40,483 nucleotides of DNA from Bacillota bacterium. GTDB taxonomy: Bacteria > Bacillota > Clostridia > Peptostreptococcales > Anaerovoracaceae. The notes below the pieces were generated by a model. It ran no database searches and had not been told where the DNA came from. It worked only from the letters and a program-made list of their open reading frames with translations. Positions within the stretch are counted from its first letter, which is position 1, and the number at the start of each line of letters is the position of its first letter. The stretch is taken from NCBI GenBank assembly GCA_023415235.1, contig JAEZLP010000061.1, positions 1-40,483 on the forward strand, read 5' to 3'. Below, in pieces: positions 25,234 through 33,572 of this stretch. A program made the translations under genes and the position numbers.

Positions 25234-25262
25234 AGTATAACACAACATCGAATTGTTTACAA
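25234..25262 (-). promoter_or_regulatory. Promoter of uvrBA
   Basis: On the minus strand TTGTAA (25257-25262) and TATACT (25234-25239) are 17 bases apart. The predicted start near 25227 gives a leader of about 138 bases. The SOS box lies 9 bases upstream of the -35 element. Confidence 0.7.
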
Positions 25263-25271
25263 TATAAATAA

Positions 25272-25283
25272 GAACATTTGTTC
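25272..25283. promoter_or_regulatory. LexA (SOS) box
   Basis: GAACATTTGTTC is a near-perfect match to the Gram-positive Cheo/LexA palindrome (GAAC-N4-GTTC). It sits between the divergent uvrBA and citrate synthase promoters, 9 bases from the uvrBA -35 box and about 30 bases from the other, so uvrBA is the expected target. Confidence 0.85.
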
Positions 25284-25313
25284 CTTTTATTGCAAAAATA
25301 TTCTAGAATTATC

Positions 25314-25342
25314 TTGTCTTTTATTTTCGATTGTATTATAAT
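25314..25342 (+). promoter_or_regulatory. Promoter of the riboswitch-citrate synthase unit
   Basis: TTGTCT (25314-25319) and a perfect TATAAT (25337-25342) are 17 bases apart. The predicted start near 25349 lies about 12 bases before the first riboswitch stem. Confidence 0.8.
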
Positions 25343-25360
25343 TTGTTAATACAGTTAATC

Positions 25361-25575
25361 TGCTTAATCCAATCAGCAGTTGAAATCGATGATTGCTCTG
25401 AAATTTCACTGTTTCAGCCCGCCGGAGAAGGATGCAGACCGGACGGGGCAGAGTGGAGCGGGAGAACCAATTATGGGGTGAATCCTATGCGCCGCAGACA
25501 GCATGTTCTGCAACTCAGGCCGGCGCAAGGTAGGGCAGCTCTTCAGCCCGAACCCGTCAGCTAATCTCGTAAGCA
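25361..25575 (+). ncRNA. c-di-AMP riboswitch (ydaO/yuaA class)
   Basis: The conserved core of the ydaO class is present in order: a 5' GCTTAATC start, GGAGAACCAATTATGGGGTG followed by AATCC, a variable hairpin, then AGGTAGGGCAGCTC, GCCCGAACCCGTCAGCTAAT and CTCGTAAGC. The closing stem is TGCTTA (25361-25366) with TAAGCA (25570-25575). At about 215 nt it is longer than many members because of its 5' insertion. Riboswitches of this class are usually OFF switches in front of cell-wall, potassium or osmolyte genes. Here the only downstream gene on this strand is citrate synthase. Confidence 0.9.
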
Positions 25576-25805
25576 ATGGAGAGTCATTGGGTAAAGAATA
25601 TTACCCACACTAGCTCGTCCAATTTGTAAAACAAATTGTTGGCGAACTTACGCAGGCAGTGGGGAAGCCTCATTTCTGCGGCACGAAGTATCTTGTGCTA
25701 ATATTTTGTGTTTACTCTTTGGTGATGCTGTACTTTCCGCAGTGTCACTTTTTATTTAACTGAAAATTCTAACTATGGAAGGCTATTTGACGGGAGGTGT
25801 ATCTC
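25576..25805 (+). promoter_or_regulatory. Expression platform between riboswitch and citrate synthase
   Basis: This 230-base leader holds several hairpins. GGGTAA/TTACCC (25589-25606) and CAATTTGT/ACAAATTG (25620-25638) come first. CTTACG (25647-25652) is complementary to the CGTAAG that forms the 3' side of the aptamer's closing stem, so the two pairings exclude each other. Then CGCAG/CTGCG (25651-25680) and GCACGAAG/CTTGTGC (25681-25697) are followed by a loosely T-rich stretch (TAATATTTTGTGTTT), a possible weak terminator. The ribosome binding site GGGAGG is at 25792-25797. Confidence 0.5.
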
Positions 25806-27239
25806 TTGAAAGAAAAGAAATCTGTAAAAAACAACAATTACAATGAAACAGTACTGATTACCAATCCCTATGAGATTGCCATGAATCACGAACTGGAAAG
25901 AAATTTCTTGGAGACTATGACGGATCATCTCATAACCAACAATGCGATCGACGGATCGCTTTACGGAAAATACGATGTAAAACGGGGCTTACGTGATTCC
26001 AACGGCGCCGGCGTTGTGGTCGGATTGACCAAAATCGGTGATGTTCAGGGCTATGAGGTAAATGAAAATAATGAGAAGGTTGCAATTGACGGCAAACTGT
26101 TCTACCGGGGTATCGACGTTGAGGATATCGTAAACAGCTGCCTGGCCGACAACCGGTTCGGCTATGAGGAAACCAGCTATCTTCTTCTGTTTGGAGAACT
26201 TCCCAATGACAAACAGCTTGCCGATTATAAAAAAATCATCGGCATGAAACGGGAGCTGCCTCTGGGATTTGCAAGAGACATGATCCTTACAGCTCCAAGC
26301 AAGAATGTGATGAACAAGCTGGCGCGAAGCGTTCTTGCCCTCTATTCCTACGACGAAAATCCCGACGACGTGTCGATTCACAATGTGCTGCGCCAGTCCA
26401 TCAGCCTGATGGGTTATTTCCCGTCGCTGATCGCATATGGTTACTGGGCGAAAAAATCCTACTACGATAATGACAGTCTTCACCTGCACTATCCGAACCC
26501 TGAGCTTTCCACCGCGGAGAACATCCTGCGGTTGATCCGGCCCACAGGGGAATACACCGATCTGGAGGCAAAGCTTCTTGATATTTCCATGATTCTTCAT
26601 GCGGAACATGGCGGAGGCAACAACTCCTCCTTCACCACCCATGTGGTATCCTCCACCGCAACGGACACCTACTCCGCAATTGCCGCGGCGGTAGGCTCCC
26701 TCAAGGGACCAAAGCACGGCGGCGCCAATGTGGAGGTTCTTGAAATGATGGCTGATATCAAGGAAAATGTGAAAGACATCACCAACTATCGTGAGGTGGA
26801 GAAATATCTGATCAAAATTTTGAACGGAGAGGCCAACGACGGCTCCGGTCTGATTTACGGTCTGGGTCATGCGGTATACACCATATCCGATCCAAGAGCT
26901 ACCCTGCTGAAAAATATGGCGAAGAAGCTTGCGGAGGATAAAGATCTTATGGATGAATTCATGCTGTATGATTTTATAGAGCAACGAGCGCCCTACCTGT
27001 TCATGGAAGTCAAGGGCGCGAAAAAGCCGATGCCGGCCAATGTGGATCTTTATTCCGGCTTCGTATACAACGCGCTGAATATTCCCATCGATATCGCGAC
27101 TCCGATCTTTGCCTGCTCAAGGCTGGCCGGCTGGTGCGCCCACAGGATCGAGGAGCTGGCGGCAGGAGGAAAAATCATGCGTCCTGCGTATAAATGCGTA
27201 CAGCCTCATCTGAGATACGTGCCGCTGGCGGAAAGATAG
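25806..27239 (+). CDS. gltA: Citrate synthase
   Basis: It condenses oxaloacetate and acetyl-CoA to citrate, the first step toward 2-oxoglutarate and glutamate in fermenting anaerobes. The 477 residues show the active-site set GPKHGGAN (His304), GLGHAVYTISDPRA (His355) and VDLYSG (Asp414), plus ILHAEHGGGNNSS. The usual Arg after the second His motif is Ala. I chose TTG at 25806, 8 bases after GGGAGG; the in-frame GTG at 25797 overlaps that ribosome binding site. It stands alone between a c-di-AMP riboswitch leader and a terminator. Oxaloacetate condensation makes sense as a c-di-AMP target, because the same nucleotide inhibits pyruvate carboxylase in Listeria. A 2-methylcitrate activity cannot be excluded. 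Confidence 0.93.
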   Translation: MKEKKSVKNNNYNETVLITNPYEIAMNHELERNFLETMTDHLITNNAIDGSLYGKYDVKRGLRDSNGAGVVVGLTKIGDVQGYEVNENNEKVAIDGKLFYRGIDVEDIVNSCLADNRFGYEETSYLLLFGELPNDKQLADYKKIIGMKRELPLGFARDMILTAPSKNVMNKLARSVLALYSYDENPDDVSIHNVLRQSISLMGYFPSLIAYGYWAKKSYYDNDSLHLHYPNPELSTAENILRLIRPTGEYTDLEAKLLDISMILHAEHGGGNNSSFTTHVVSSTATDTYSAIAAAVGSLKGPKHGGANVEVLEMMADIKENVKDITNYREVEKYLIKILNGEANDGSGLIYGLGHAVYTISDPRATLLKNMAKKLAEDKDLMDEFMLYDFIEQRAPYLFMEVKGAKKPMPANVDLYSGFVYNALNIPIDIATPIFACSRLAGWCAHRIEELAAGGKIMRPAYKCVQPHLRYVPLAER

Positions 27240-27323
27240 ATAGCTTAGATCATAATTGGAAATTAAGAACTGATCAGAAATAGAAAACTAAGATAAAGAT
27301 TGTAGCAAAACTAAGTTAAACTA

Positions 27324-27366
27324 AGATGCAAGCCTTATATTTTAAAGCTTGCATCTCTTTTATTTA
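27324..27366 (+). terminator. Terminator of citrate synthase
   Basis: Perfect ten-base arms AGATGCAAGC (27324-27333) and GCTTGCATCT (27347-27356), then CTTTTATTTAT. On the minus strand the hairpin is followed by a weaker TAGTTTAACTTAGTTTT, so it may also end the hyp operon. Confidence 0.85.
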
Positions 27367-27491
27367 TGTATTGTGTACAATTCCTTGATATAAAATAATC
27401 TGTGAAGAATTGCACCATTTCATCCAGCGTCACATCGTACCCAGCGTCCTTTGCGGAGGCTATCAGCTTCTCTTCGGTGGCTTCTTTTCAT
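27335..27491 (-). pseudogene. Possible frameshifted small gene with Nif11-like leader
   Basis: Two bases after the hypE stop, ATGAAAAGAAGCC opens a short frame that soon ends. If one A of the run is removed, the ATG joins a 50-codon frame reading KEATEEKLIASAKDAGYDV, then TLDEMVQFFTDYF, to a TAA at 27335. The segment EEKLIASAKDAGYDVTLDEM resembles Nif11-type leader domains of ribosomal natural products. No radical SAM or other modifying enzyme is nearby, and the frame overlaps the citrate synthase terminator. It may be a gene remnant, a homopolymer sequencing error, or chance. Confidence 0.3.
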
Positions 27492-27493
27492 CT

Positions 27494-28474
27494 CTAGCAA
27501 ATCCTGGGCAGTCCTTCACCGTAAAGCACGTCTACAACCCGGCTGCCCCCAAGTCTAGTCTTCATGGCAACGCCTTTTCCATCGGTCACTTCTGCGATCA
27601 GAGCGGCGTTCTTTCCTTGCTCTGTATTCCTCATCAATTCCAGAGCTCGTTCCGCATCCTCCTGAGAAACCACCGCGATCATTTTCCCTTCATTGCCCAT
27701 ATAGAGCGGGTCCAGCCCTAGGATATCGCAGAATCCTTTTACCTCCGGAGCAACCGGAAGGGAACCCTCCTGCATTTCAATGCCGCATCGGGAGGAAGCC
27801 GCAATTTCGTTCAGAACGGTGCCCAGCCCGCCTCTGGTTACGTCTCTCATGGCCTTTATTCGGATTCCGCCTTCCAGCAGTGCGTTTACCATCGGGTTCA
27901 GACAGGCGCAGTCGCTTTTTATGTTGTTGTCAATTCCCATTCTTGCGCTCAGAATGCAGGCGTGATGGTCGCCAAGATTGCCTGACAGCAGTATCCTGTC
28001 CCCCGCTGCGCAGTTTGCGGCGCTGATTTCACAACCCTCCGGAAGGATTCCGATGCCTGAGGTATTGATAAAAAGCCCGCCTTTTCCTTCCACCACCTTG
28101 GTATCGCCAGCAACGATCTGAACGCCGGCTTCTGCGGCGGTTTTAGCCATGGAAGCGGCGATCCTGTCCAAAAGGTCGATCTCCAGTCCTTCTTCGAGAA
28201 TAAATCCCGCCGTGAGATATTTGGGCTTTGCTCCCATCATAAGCAGATCGTTGACCGTACCGCAGACGGCAAGCTTGCCGATGTCTCCCCCTTTGAACTC
28301 AACCGGAGTGACCACAAAGGTATCCGTACTGTAGGCAACCCTTCCGTTCATCTCAAGGACTGCCGCGTCTTCCATCCTGTTCAGAATTTCATTGGAAAAA
28401 TATTTGCCGAAAATATCTTTCATCAGTTCGGCAGAGGCTTTACCGCCGCTGCCGTGAGCCATGTTAATTCTCAT
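27494..28474 (-). CDS. hypE: Hydrogenase maturation protein HypE
   Basis: HypE dehydrates the thiocarbamoyl group on its C-terminal cysteine to the cyanide ligand of the NiFe centre. The 326 residues contain GSGGKASAELMKDIF at the N-terminus, FVVTPVEFKGGDIGKLAV, GTVNDLLMMGAKP, VAGDTKVVEGKG, RDVTRGGLGTVLNEIA, and the diagnostic C-terminal PRIC whose last residue is the acceptor cysteine. It starts 13 bases after hypD behind GGAGAG. It is the last gene of the ech-hyp run. Confidence 0.96.
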   Translation of the reverse strand: MRINMAHGSGGKASAELMKDIFGKYFSNEILNRMEDAAVLEMNGRVAYSTDTFVVTPVEFKGGDIGKLAVCGTVNDLLMMGAKPKYLTAGFILEEGLEIDLLDRIAASMAKTAAEAGVQIVAGDTKVVEGKGGLFINTSGIGILPEGCEISAANCAAGDRILLSGNLGDHHACILSARMGIDNNIKSDCACLNPMVNALLEGGIRIKAMRDVTRGGLGTVLNEIAASSRCGIEMQEGSLPVAPEVKGFCDILGLDPLYMGNEGKMIAVVSQEDAERALELMRNTEQGKNAALIAEVTDGKGVAMKTRLGGSRVVDVLYGEGLPRIC

Positions 28475-28487
28475 TTCCTACTCTCCG

Positions 28488-29564
28488 TTATATATTTCTG
28501 TACCAGATCCCGCAGGCGCCCTCCGAGGAAACCATGCACGGACCGTAAGGGCTCATGGGGTTGCAGCTCTTGCCGAACATAGGGCATTCGTCAGGATGGA
28601 TCCTCCCGATGATCACGTCACCGCAGCGACATGCTTCCGGAAGCTCGATGTCCTGATCCAGTCCCTTGCTTCCCCCGTCGTAAGCTTCAAATTCCGGTTT
28701 GAGATACAGCCCGGAATCGGGGATCATGCCGAGCCCTCTCCACATTGCGCTGCCAGGTTCGAAGAACCGGCCTATGATTTCCTGGGCCTTTTTATTTCCT
28801 TCCTCCCTAACCGCGTTTTTATATAGATTATGGACCGGCGCCCCCGTATCCTCCGATGGCGCGGCTCCTGATTTTCGTTTGGATTCCAGCTGCTTTACAA
28901 TATCATAGATACCCGCCAGAATATGCTCCGGTTCAAAACCGGCCACTACAAAAGGCTTTCCATATCTTACGGCAAGCTGTTCGTAGGCTCCGCTTCCGAT
29001 GATTACGCTTACATGGCCCGGACACAGGAATGCGTCGATGGCGTCTTCATTTTCGCAGATCCATGTCAATGCAGGCATAACGGTTTTTAATGCCGTCAGC
29101 AGCCGGATATTTTCGACTCCCTTTTCTTCCGCCTCCTGGATGGTCAGCGCATAGGCGGGCACTGTGGTTTCAAAGCCGACTCCGGCAATGACATAGGTGG
29201 TTTTCGGATTTCTCTGCGCCTTTTCCACCACCTCCATGGGCGAGTACATCAGTTCCACATTTGCTCCTTCGCCCTTGGCCTGTGACAGACTGCCGTTCCT
29301 TCCCGGCACCTTCATCATATCCCCGAAGGTAACCAGTACATGGTTTCCCTTCATGGCATATTCGATGCATCGGTCTATATAGGCCGCAGGAGTAACGCAA
29401 ACGGGACATCCGGGCCCTGAGATCAATCGAATTTTCGGTGAAATCAGGCTTCGGATTCCGCTCTTGAAGATGCTGGCGGTATGAGTCCCGCAGACCTCCA
29501 TGATTTTCAGTTCGGGTCCATCGTATTCCTTCAGTTCTTTAATGATCTGCTCCGCATTCATCAT
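28488..29564 (-). CDS. hypD: Hydrogenase maturation protein HypD
   Basis: A [4Fe-4S] scaffold on which, with HypC, the Fe(CN)2CO unit of the NiFe centre is assembled. The 358 residues contain MEVCGTHTASIFKSGIRSLI, SGPGCPVCVTP, GFETTVPAYA, VAGFEPEHILAGIY and the late Cys-rich CRCGDVIIGRIHPDECP. It follows hypC by 2 bases with overlapping regulatory signals, and precedes hypE. Confidence 0.96.
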   Translation of the reverse strand: MMNAEQIIKELKEYDGPELKIMEVCGTHTASIFKSGIRSLISPKIRLISGPGCPVCVTPAAYIDRCIEYAMKGNHVLVTFGDMMKVPGRNGSLSQAKGEGANVELMYSPMEVVEKAQRNPKTTYVIAGVGFETTVPAYALTIQEAEEKGVENIRLLTALKTVMPALTWICENEDAIDAFLCPGHVSVIIGSGAYEQLAVRYGKPFVVAGFEPEHILAGIYDIVKQLESKRKSGAAPSEDTGAPVHNLYKNAVREEGNKKAQEIIGRFFEPGSAMWRGLGMIPDSGLYLKPEFEAYDGGSKGLDQDIELPEACRCGDVIIGRIHPDECPMFGKSCNPMSPYGPCMVSSEGACGIWYRNI

Positions 29565-29566
29565 TT

Positions 29567-29782
29567 CTATGCCAGTTCCTCCAAATCACTAAACAATTCT
29601 ATAAGCTCCAAGGCCCTGTCCTTCGACATGATCTCAATGGCGCAGCCCGCATGGACCAGAACGTAATCGCCAACCTTGGGATCGATGAGCCCGACGTTTA
29701 CGTCAACCACATTTCCGTTGAAGTCAACCTTCGCCTTGGCTTGATCGATCGATATAATTTTTCCTGGTATCGCAATACACAT
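29567..29782 (-). CDS. hypC: Hydrogenase maturation chaperone HypC
   Basis: A 71-residue chaperone that carries the iron unit from HypD to the hydrogenase large subunit. It starts MCIAIPGKI, with the essential Cys2, and contains GDYVLVHAGCAIEIM, the usual HypC core. The start follows AAGGAG. It lies 43 bases after the DUF362-ferredoxin gene. Confidence 0.94.
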   Translation of the reverse strand: MCIAIPGKIISIDQAKAKVDFNGNVVDVNVGLIDPKVGDYVLVHAGCAIEIMSKDRALELIELFSDLEELA

Positions 29783-29825
29783 TTGTCTTTCTCCTTATTA
29801 GAAAAGCTCTATAATAGCCTTTCCG

Positions 29826-30977
29826 CTAAAACAATTTCCTTTTTACGATGATCGCCTGCTCCGGACACATCTCCTGACAGCAGAAGCATCGAATGCATTT
29901 TTTATAATCATAAACGGGAACCTGTCGTTTTCCTTCCTTTTGTGAGGCGCCGGCTTCCGTCGTCAGAAAATTTACTGCCTTGTTTTCCAAAGGGCAGGCT
30001 TCCACACAAGCCCCGCAGCGAATGCACTTGTTTTTCAGGATAACAGGTTTTCTTGCCAGCACCTTCAGCTTGTCAAGGTAGGCCCATTTCCCTCCGAAGC
30101 TGTTATCCCTGGCCACCTTGAAACGGGGATTCTTATATTCACTCAGATCATCCACTCCGAGAATTTCGATATCCCCTTCCTTCCAACGGCCCAGTCCGAA
30201 TATTCCTCCGTAAAAAATGGTGGGGACCGAGGACGGATCCAGATCGATCAGCCTGCAAAACGTTGCGTCCAGTGCGACGGGATCCTCCGAAGCGAGGATC
30301 ACATTCATCCTGACCGGGTCTCCCGATGCGGGGCCGTTCCCCTCCATGGCCACAATTCCATCCATGATATGAAGCCGGGCTTTCAGCAGCAGATTGAGAT
30401 CGATCAGCATCTGGGCGAAGCTTTCCGCATCCGGGTATTTCGCATGGGCTGCTCCCTTATTCATTCCATAAACACAGCCGAACAGATTTTTCACCCCTCC
30501 GGTGATCCGCTCCAGCTGATGGGTTTTCATCTTGCATAGATTGATGATGGCGTCTGAATCCAGAACTCCCTGACAAATTTCAAATTTTCTTGAGGTCCTG
30601 CCCCGGACGTATTCCACCGTTTGGGAACGGGAGAAATCAGCAAGGGGAATTTCAAGCCGGTCTGCTGCTTCCTTCAGCCGGCAGATCTCGGCGGTCTTTT
30701 CCACGTTGCCCGGATGTCCCGGCGAATCACCATAGGCTAAACGGCCGAACCCTCCGTTTTTCAGGCTCAGCGCAACGGATTCAAAGATGGCGGGATGAGT
30801 GGTTACCGCCTTATCCGGGTCTGCCCGATTGAGAAGATTGGGCTTTAACAGGATCTTTTCCTCCGGCTTGACAAACCGGGTCCAGCCTCCCAAAAGAGAC
30901 ACGGCCTTTTCTATGGCCTCGTAAACCGCTTTTCCGTCATAATCCCCGCAGGGAATCACCGCCACTTTGCTCTTCAA
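29826..30977 (-). CDS. DUF362 protein with 2[4Fe-4S] ferredoxin domain
   Basis: A 383-residue protein in which residues 1-300 form a DUF362 domain (KILLKPNLLNRADPDKAVTT, YGDSPGHPGN, NLCKMKTHQLERITGGVKNL, VALDATFCRLID) and the end is a ferredoxin domain with CIRCGACVEACP and CIRCFCCQEMCP. The start is TTG at 30977, 7 bases after GGGGAG. Its biochemical function is unknown. It sits on the same strand between hypF and hypC, interrupting an otherwise ordinary hyp set, with short spacers, which suggests a role in hydrogenase maturation or in electron transfer to it. Confidence 0.8.
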   Translation of the reverse strand: MKSKVAVIPCGDYDGKAVYEAIEKAVSLLGGWTRFVKPEEKILLKPNLLNRADPDKAVTTHPAIFESVALSLKNGGFGRLAYGDSPGHPGNVEKTAEICRLKEAADRLEIPLADFSRSQTVEYVRGRTSRKFEICQGVLDSDAIINLCKMKTHQLERITGGVKNLFGCVYGMNKGAAHAKYPDAESFAQMLIDLNLLLKARLHIMDGIVAMEGNGPASGDPVRMNVILASEDPVALDATFCRLIDLDPSSVPTIFYGGIFGLGRWKEGDIEILGVDDLSEYKNPRFKVARDNSFGGKWAYLDKLKVLARKPVILKNKCIRCGACVEACPLENKAVNFLTTEAGASQKEGKRQVPVYDYKKCIRCFCCQEMCPEQAIIVKRKLF

Positions 30978-31031
30978 CCTATTCTCCCCTTTTCCGTTTT
31001 CGTTCAGGTCCGCTTTTTTATCCGGCGGCCT

Positions 31032-33545
31032 TTACCGTGTATCAAGCTTATCTTTGATAGTAACATTATGCCGGTTCTTCGTCAAATATTTCATCCCGAT
31101 GTAGTTTTGTCCCAGGCAAATTCCGCCGTCGTTGGGTCCTACCGAAATGTTATAGTAAGGCTTGAAGCCTTCCTTCCGCAGCAGCTCCAGAGTCCGCTCC
31201 ATAAGGATTTTGTTCTGAAAAACTCCTCCTGTCAGCGCAACGGTCTCCAAGCCTTCCGCTTTCCTTATTCTTTCGCAGACTTCTACAATCATATCCGCCA
31301 CCGCATAGTGGAAGCCCAGTGCAATCCTGCACCGGTCAATTCCGGCAAGGAGTGCTTCCTCTGCACGCCTGAAGACAGGCTTTGAGGAAATCAGGATTCC
31401 TTCCCCTGCTTCTCGCCCATCCTGCGACTTTCCGGATTCTGTAATTCCAAATTGCATGCTCCATGGCTCCAGCTCCTTTTGAAGAGCTTCGGCGGCGGCA
31501 TTCTCCAGCATGATGGCGCATTCACCCTCATACCGGTTCACCTCATGGATTCCTGCAAAAGCAGCCATGCCGTCAAACAGCCTGCCCATGCTGGAGCTTT
31601 TTATGGTGTTAATATTATGGTCCAGTCCGGCTTTCACCGTCGGCCATCTTTCATCCCGGGGCTCCCGTAGTCTGACGGCAGCGCCGGGGGTCGCGTCCTG
31701 ATAAAGCTTGTGGTACACATAGCACATGGCGGATTTCCATCCCTCCTTCATGGAGGAGTCGCCGCCCAGCATCCTTACGTACTCCAAATGCGCTGCACGG
31801 CGGAATTCCGTATCATGGCAGAGTAAAAATTCCCCTCCCCAAATGGCTCCGTCTGTACCGTATCCAGTTCCGTCGAAGCTTACGCCGATGACAGGTCCCG
31901 GGAGATCGTGCTCAGCCATTACGGAGGCTACGTGAGCATGGTGGTGCTGTACCGCAAGCAGCTTGATTCCATGCTTTTCCGAATAAGCCCTTGCAAATTC
32001 CGATGTAAAATAGAGAGGGTGAAGATCGCTGACCACCAGTTGCGGCTGAATCCGGAACAGCCTGCTCATCCACTCCACATTTTCTTCATAAATGTCGCCG
32101 GCTTCCCTGCTGTCCAGATCTCCAAAATACTGGCTCACATAAGCGAATGGACCCTTGCTCAAGGCAAAGGACGATTTCAGCTGCCCCCCCGCTGCAAGGA
32201 TCATATCTTCCTTATTCAGCTTATTGTTAATATACAATGGGACCGGCGCATAGCCCTTGGAGCGCCTGATCATCTGGGGTTGCCCGTCAATGACTCTTGC
32301 TACCGAATCATCCAGCCGGATGCGGATCCCTCTTGTATTATAGAATACCGCGGAAAGAAGCTTCTCTCCGTCAGGCTCAAATCCAAGAGAAGCCTGCAGC
32401 CGGAACATCTCCTCATCATCCTTGATAATGGGCATGTCGGACAGATTGGCGCTGGTCACAATCAAGGGGCCGCAAATATCGAGCAGCATAAACTGCGCTC
32501 CCATGCTTGGGAGAAAAGCTCCGATAAAGCGGCTCGTCTTATATACTTCTTCCGAGATTTCCTTTTCCGGTTTTCCGCTGCTCCCGCCGCTTTGGACAGC
32601 CGATGGCTGAGACGTCGTTTTGCGTTCCAGCAGAATAATGGGTCTGGCGCTGGAAAGAAGCAGCGCTTCCTCCTCGGGACTGACATGGCAGTACTTTCTG
32701 ATCTGCTCCATATCCCGGAACATTACGGCAAAGGGCTTTTCCTCCCTGATCTTAAGTCTTCTAAGTTTCTTCACCGCCATTTCATCGAAAGGGCTGCAGA
32801 CGAAGTTGTAACCTCCCACGCCTTTCAGAGCAATTATTTTCCCCTGCAGAATCAGCAATGCTGCCTGGGCAACGGGATACACCGCACGTTCCATGATTTT
32901 TTCGTTGGCCTGGATGCCGATGACTCCGATCGAAGCGGCTTCGCACCGGTCATCCTTCCTTTCCGAAAGTCTGTATTCCAGCATGGGACCGCAGTCGTGG
33001 CAGGATATGGTCTGGGCGTGGTAGCGCCGATCCTGCCGGTTCGTATATTCGCCGTGGCAGAAATCGCACATGGGGAAATCGATCATCGCCGTATTCTCCC
33101 GGTCGTAGGGAATTCTGTCTATGATGGTATATCTGGGGCCGCATTCCATGCAGCTTATAAAGGGATGCATGTACCTCGGGTTTTCGGGATCCTGCAATTC
33201 GGAAAGGCAGTGGTCGCAGATGGAAAGGTCCGCCGGTATCATGGCCGCCTCATCGTCCCCCTCGTCGCTGTCGAGGATGGTAAACCGGTCGAATTCCCGA
33301 AGCTCCTCCTCCTGCACTTTGATATGGACGATTTCCGCAGGACCAGGCTTCTCGCTTTTCAGTGCCGAGAGGAAAGCCTCAATCCGGTCGGGAGTATCCG
33401 TCAGAACAATGTCAACAAGACCGCCGATGTTGAGAACTTCTCCCTTCATCCCAAAGCGGTCTGCCAATTTAGCAACAAAGGGCCGGAAGCCGACCCCTTG
33501 AACGATTCCCCATATTTTAATTTTCACAGTCTTTCTGATGGACAT
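31032..33545 (-). CDS. hypF: Carbamoyltransferase HypF
   Basis: It makes carbamoyl-adenylate from carbamoyl phosphate and ATP and transfers it to HypE, the source of cyanide. The 837 residues show the four usual parts: acylphosphatase-like (WGIVQGVGFRPFVAKL, about 12-27), zinc fingers (CDHCLSEL, CMECGPRYTI, CDFCHGEY, CHDCGP), a YrdC-like domain (ALKGVGGYNFVC, LRRLKIREEKPFAVMFRD) and a Kae1-like domain (HHHAHVASVMAEHDL, GVSFDGTGYGTDG). It is longer than the usual 750 or so, partly from a Ser/Gly/Lys-rich insertion in the YrdC-like part (TTSQPSAVQSGGSSGKPEKE). It lies between hypB and the DUF362 gene. Confidence 0.96.
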   Translation of the reverse strand: MSIRKTVKIKIWGIVQGVGFRPFVAKLADRFGMKGEVLNIGGLVDIVLTDTPDRIEAFLSALKSEKPGPAEIVHIKVQEEELREFDRFTILDSDEGDDEAAMIPADLSICDHCLSELQDPENPRYMHPFISCMECGPRYTIIDRIPYDRENTAMIDFPMCDFCHGEYTNRQDRRYHAQTISCHDCGPMLEYRLSERKDDRCEAASIGVIGIQANEKIMERAVYPVAQAALLILQGKIIALKGVGGYNFVCSPFDEMAVKKLRRLKIREEKPFAVMFRDMEQIRKYCHVSPEEEALLLSSARPIILLERKTTSQPSAVQSGGSSGKPEKEISEEVYKTSRFIGAFLPSMGAQFMLLDICGPLIVTSANLSDMPIIKDDEEMFRLQASLGFEPDGEKLLSAVFYNTRGIRIRLDDSVARVIDGQPQMIRRSKGYAPVPLYINNKLNKEDMILAAGGQLKSSFALSKGPFAYVSQYFGDLDSREAGDIYEENVEWMSRLFRIQPQLVVSDLHPLYFTSEFARAYSEKHGIKLLAVQHHHAHVASVMAEHDLPGPVIGVSFDGTGYGTDGAIWGGEFLLCHDTEFRRAAHLEYVRMLGGDSSMKEGWKSAMCYVYHKLYQDATPGAAVRLREPRDERWPTVKAGLDHNINTIKSSSMGRLFDGMAAFAGIHEVNRYEGECAIMLENAAAEALQKELEPWSMQFGITESGKSQDGREAGEGILISSKPVFRRAEEALLAGIDRCRIALGFHYAVADMIVEVCERIRKAEGLETVALTGGVFQNKILMERTLELLRKEGFKPYYNISVGPNDGGICLGQNYIGMKYLTKNRHNVTIKDKLDTR

Positions 33546-33572
33546 ATGTTTTTCTCCATTATATCCAAAGCG

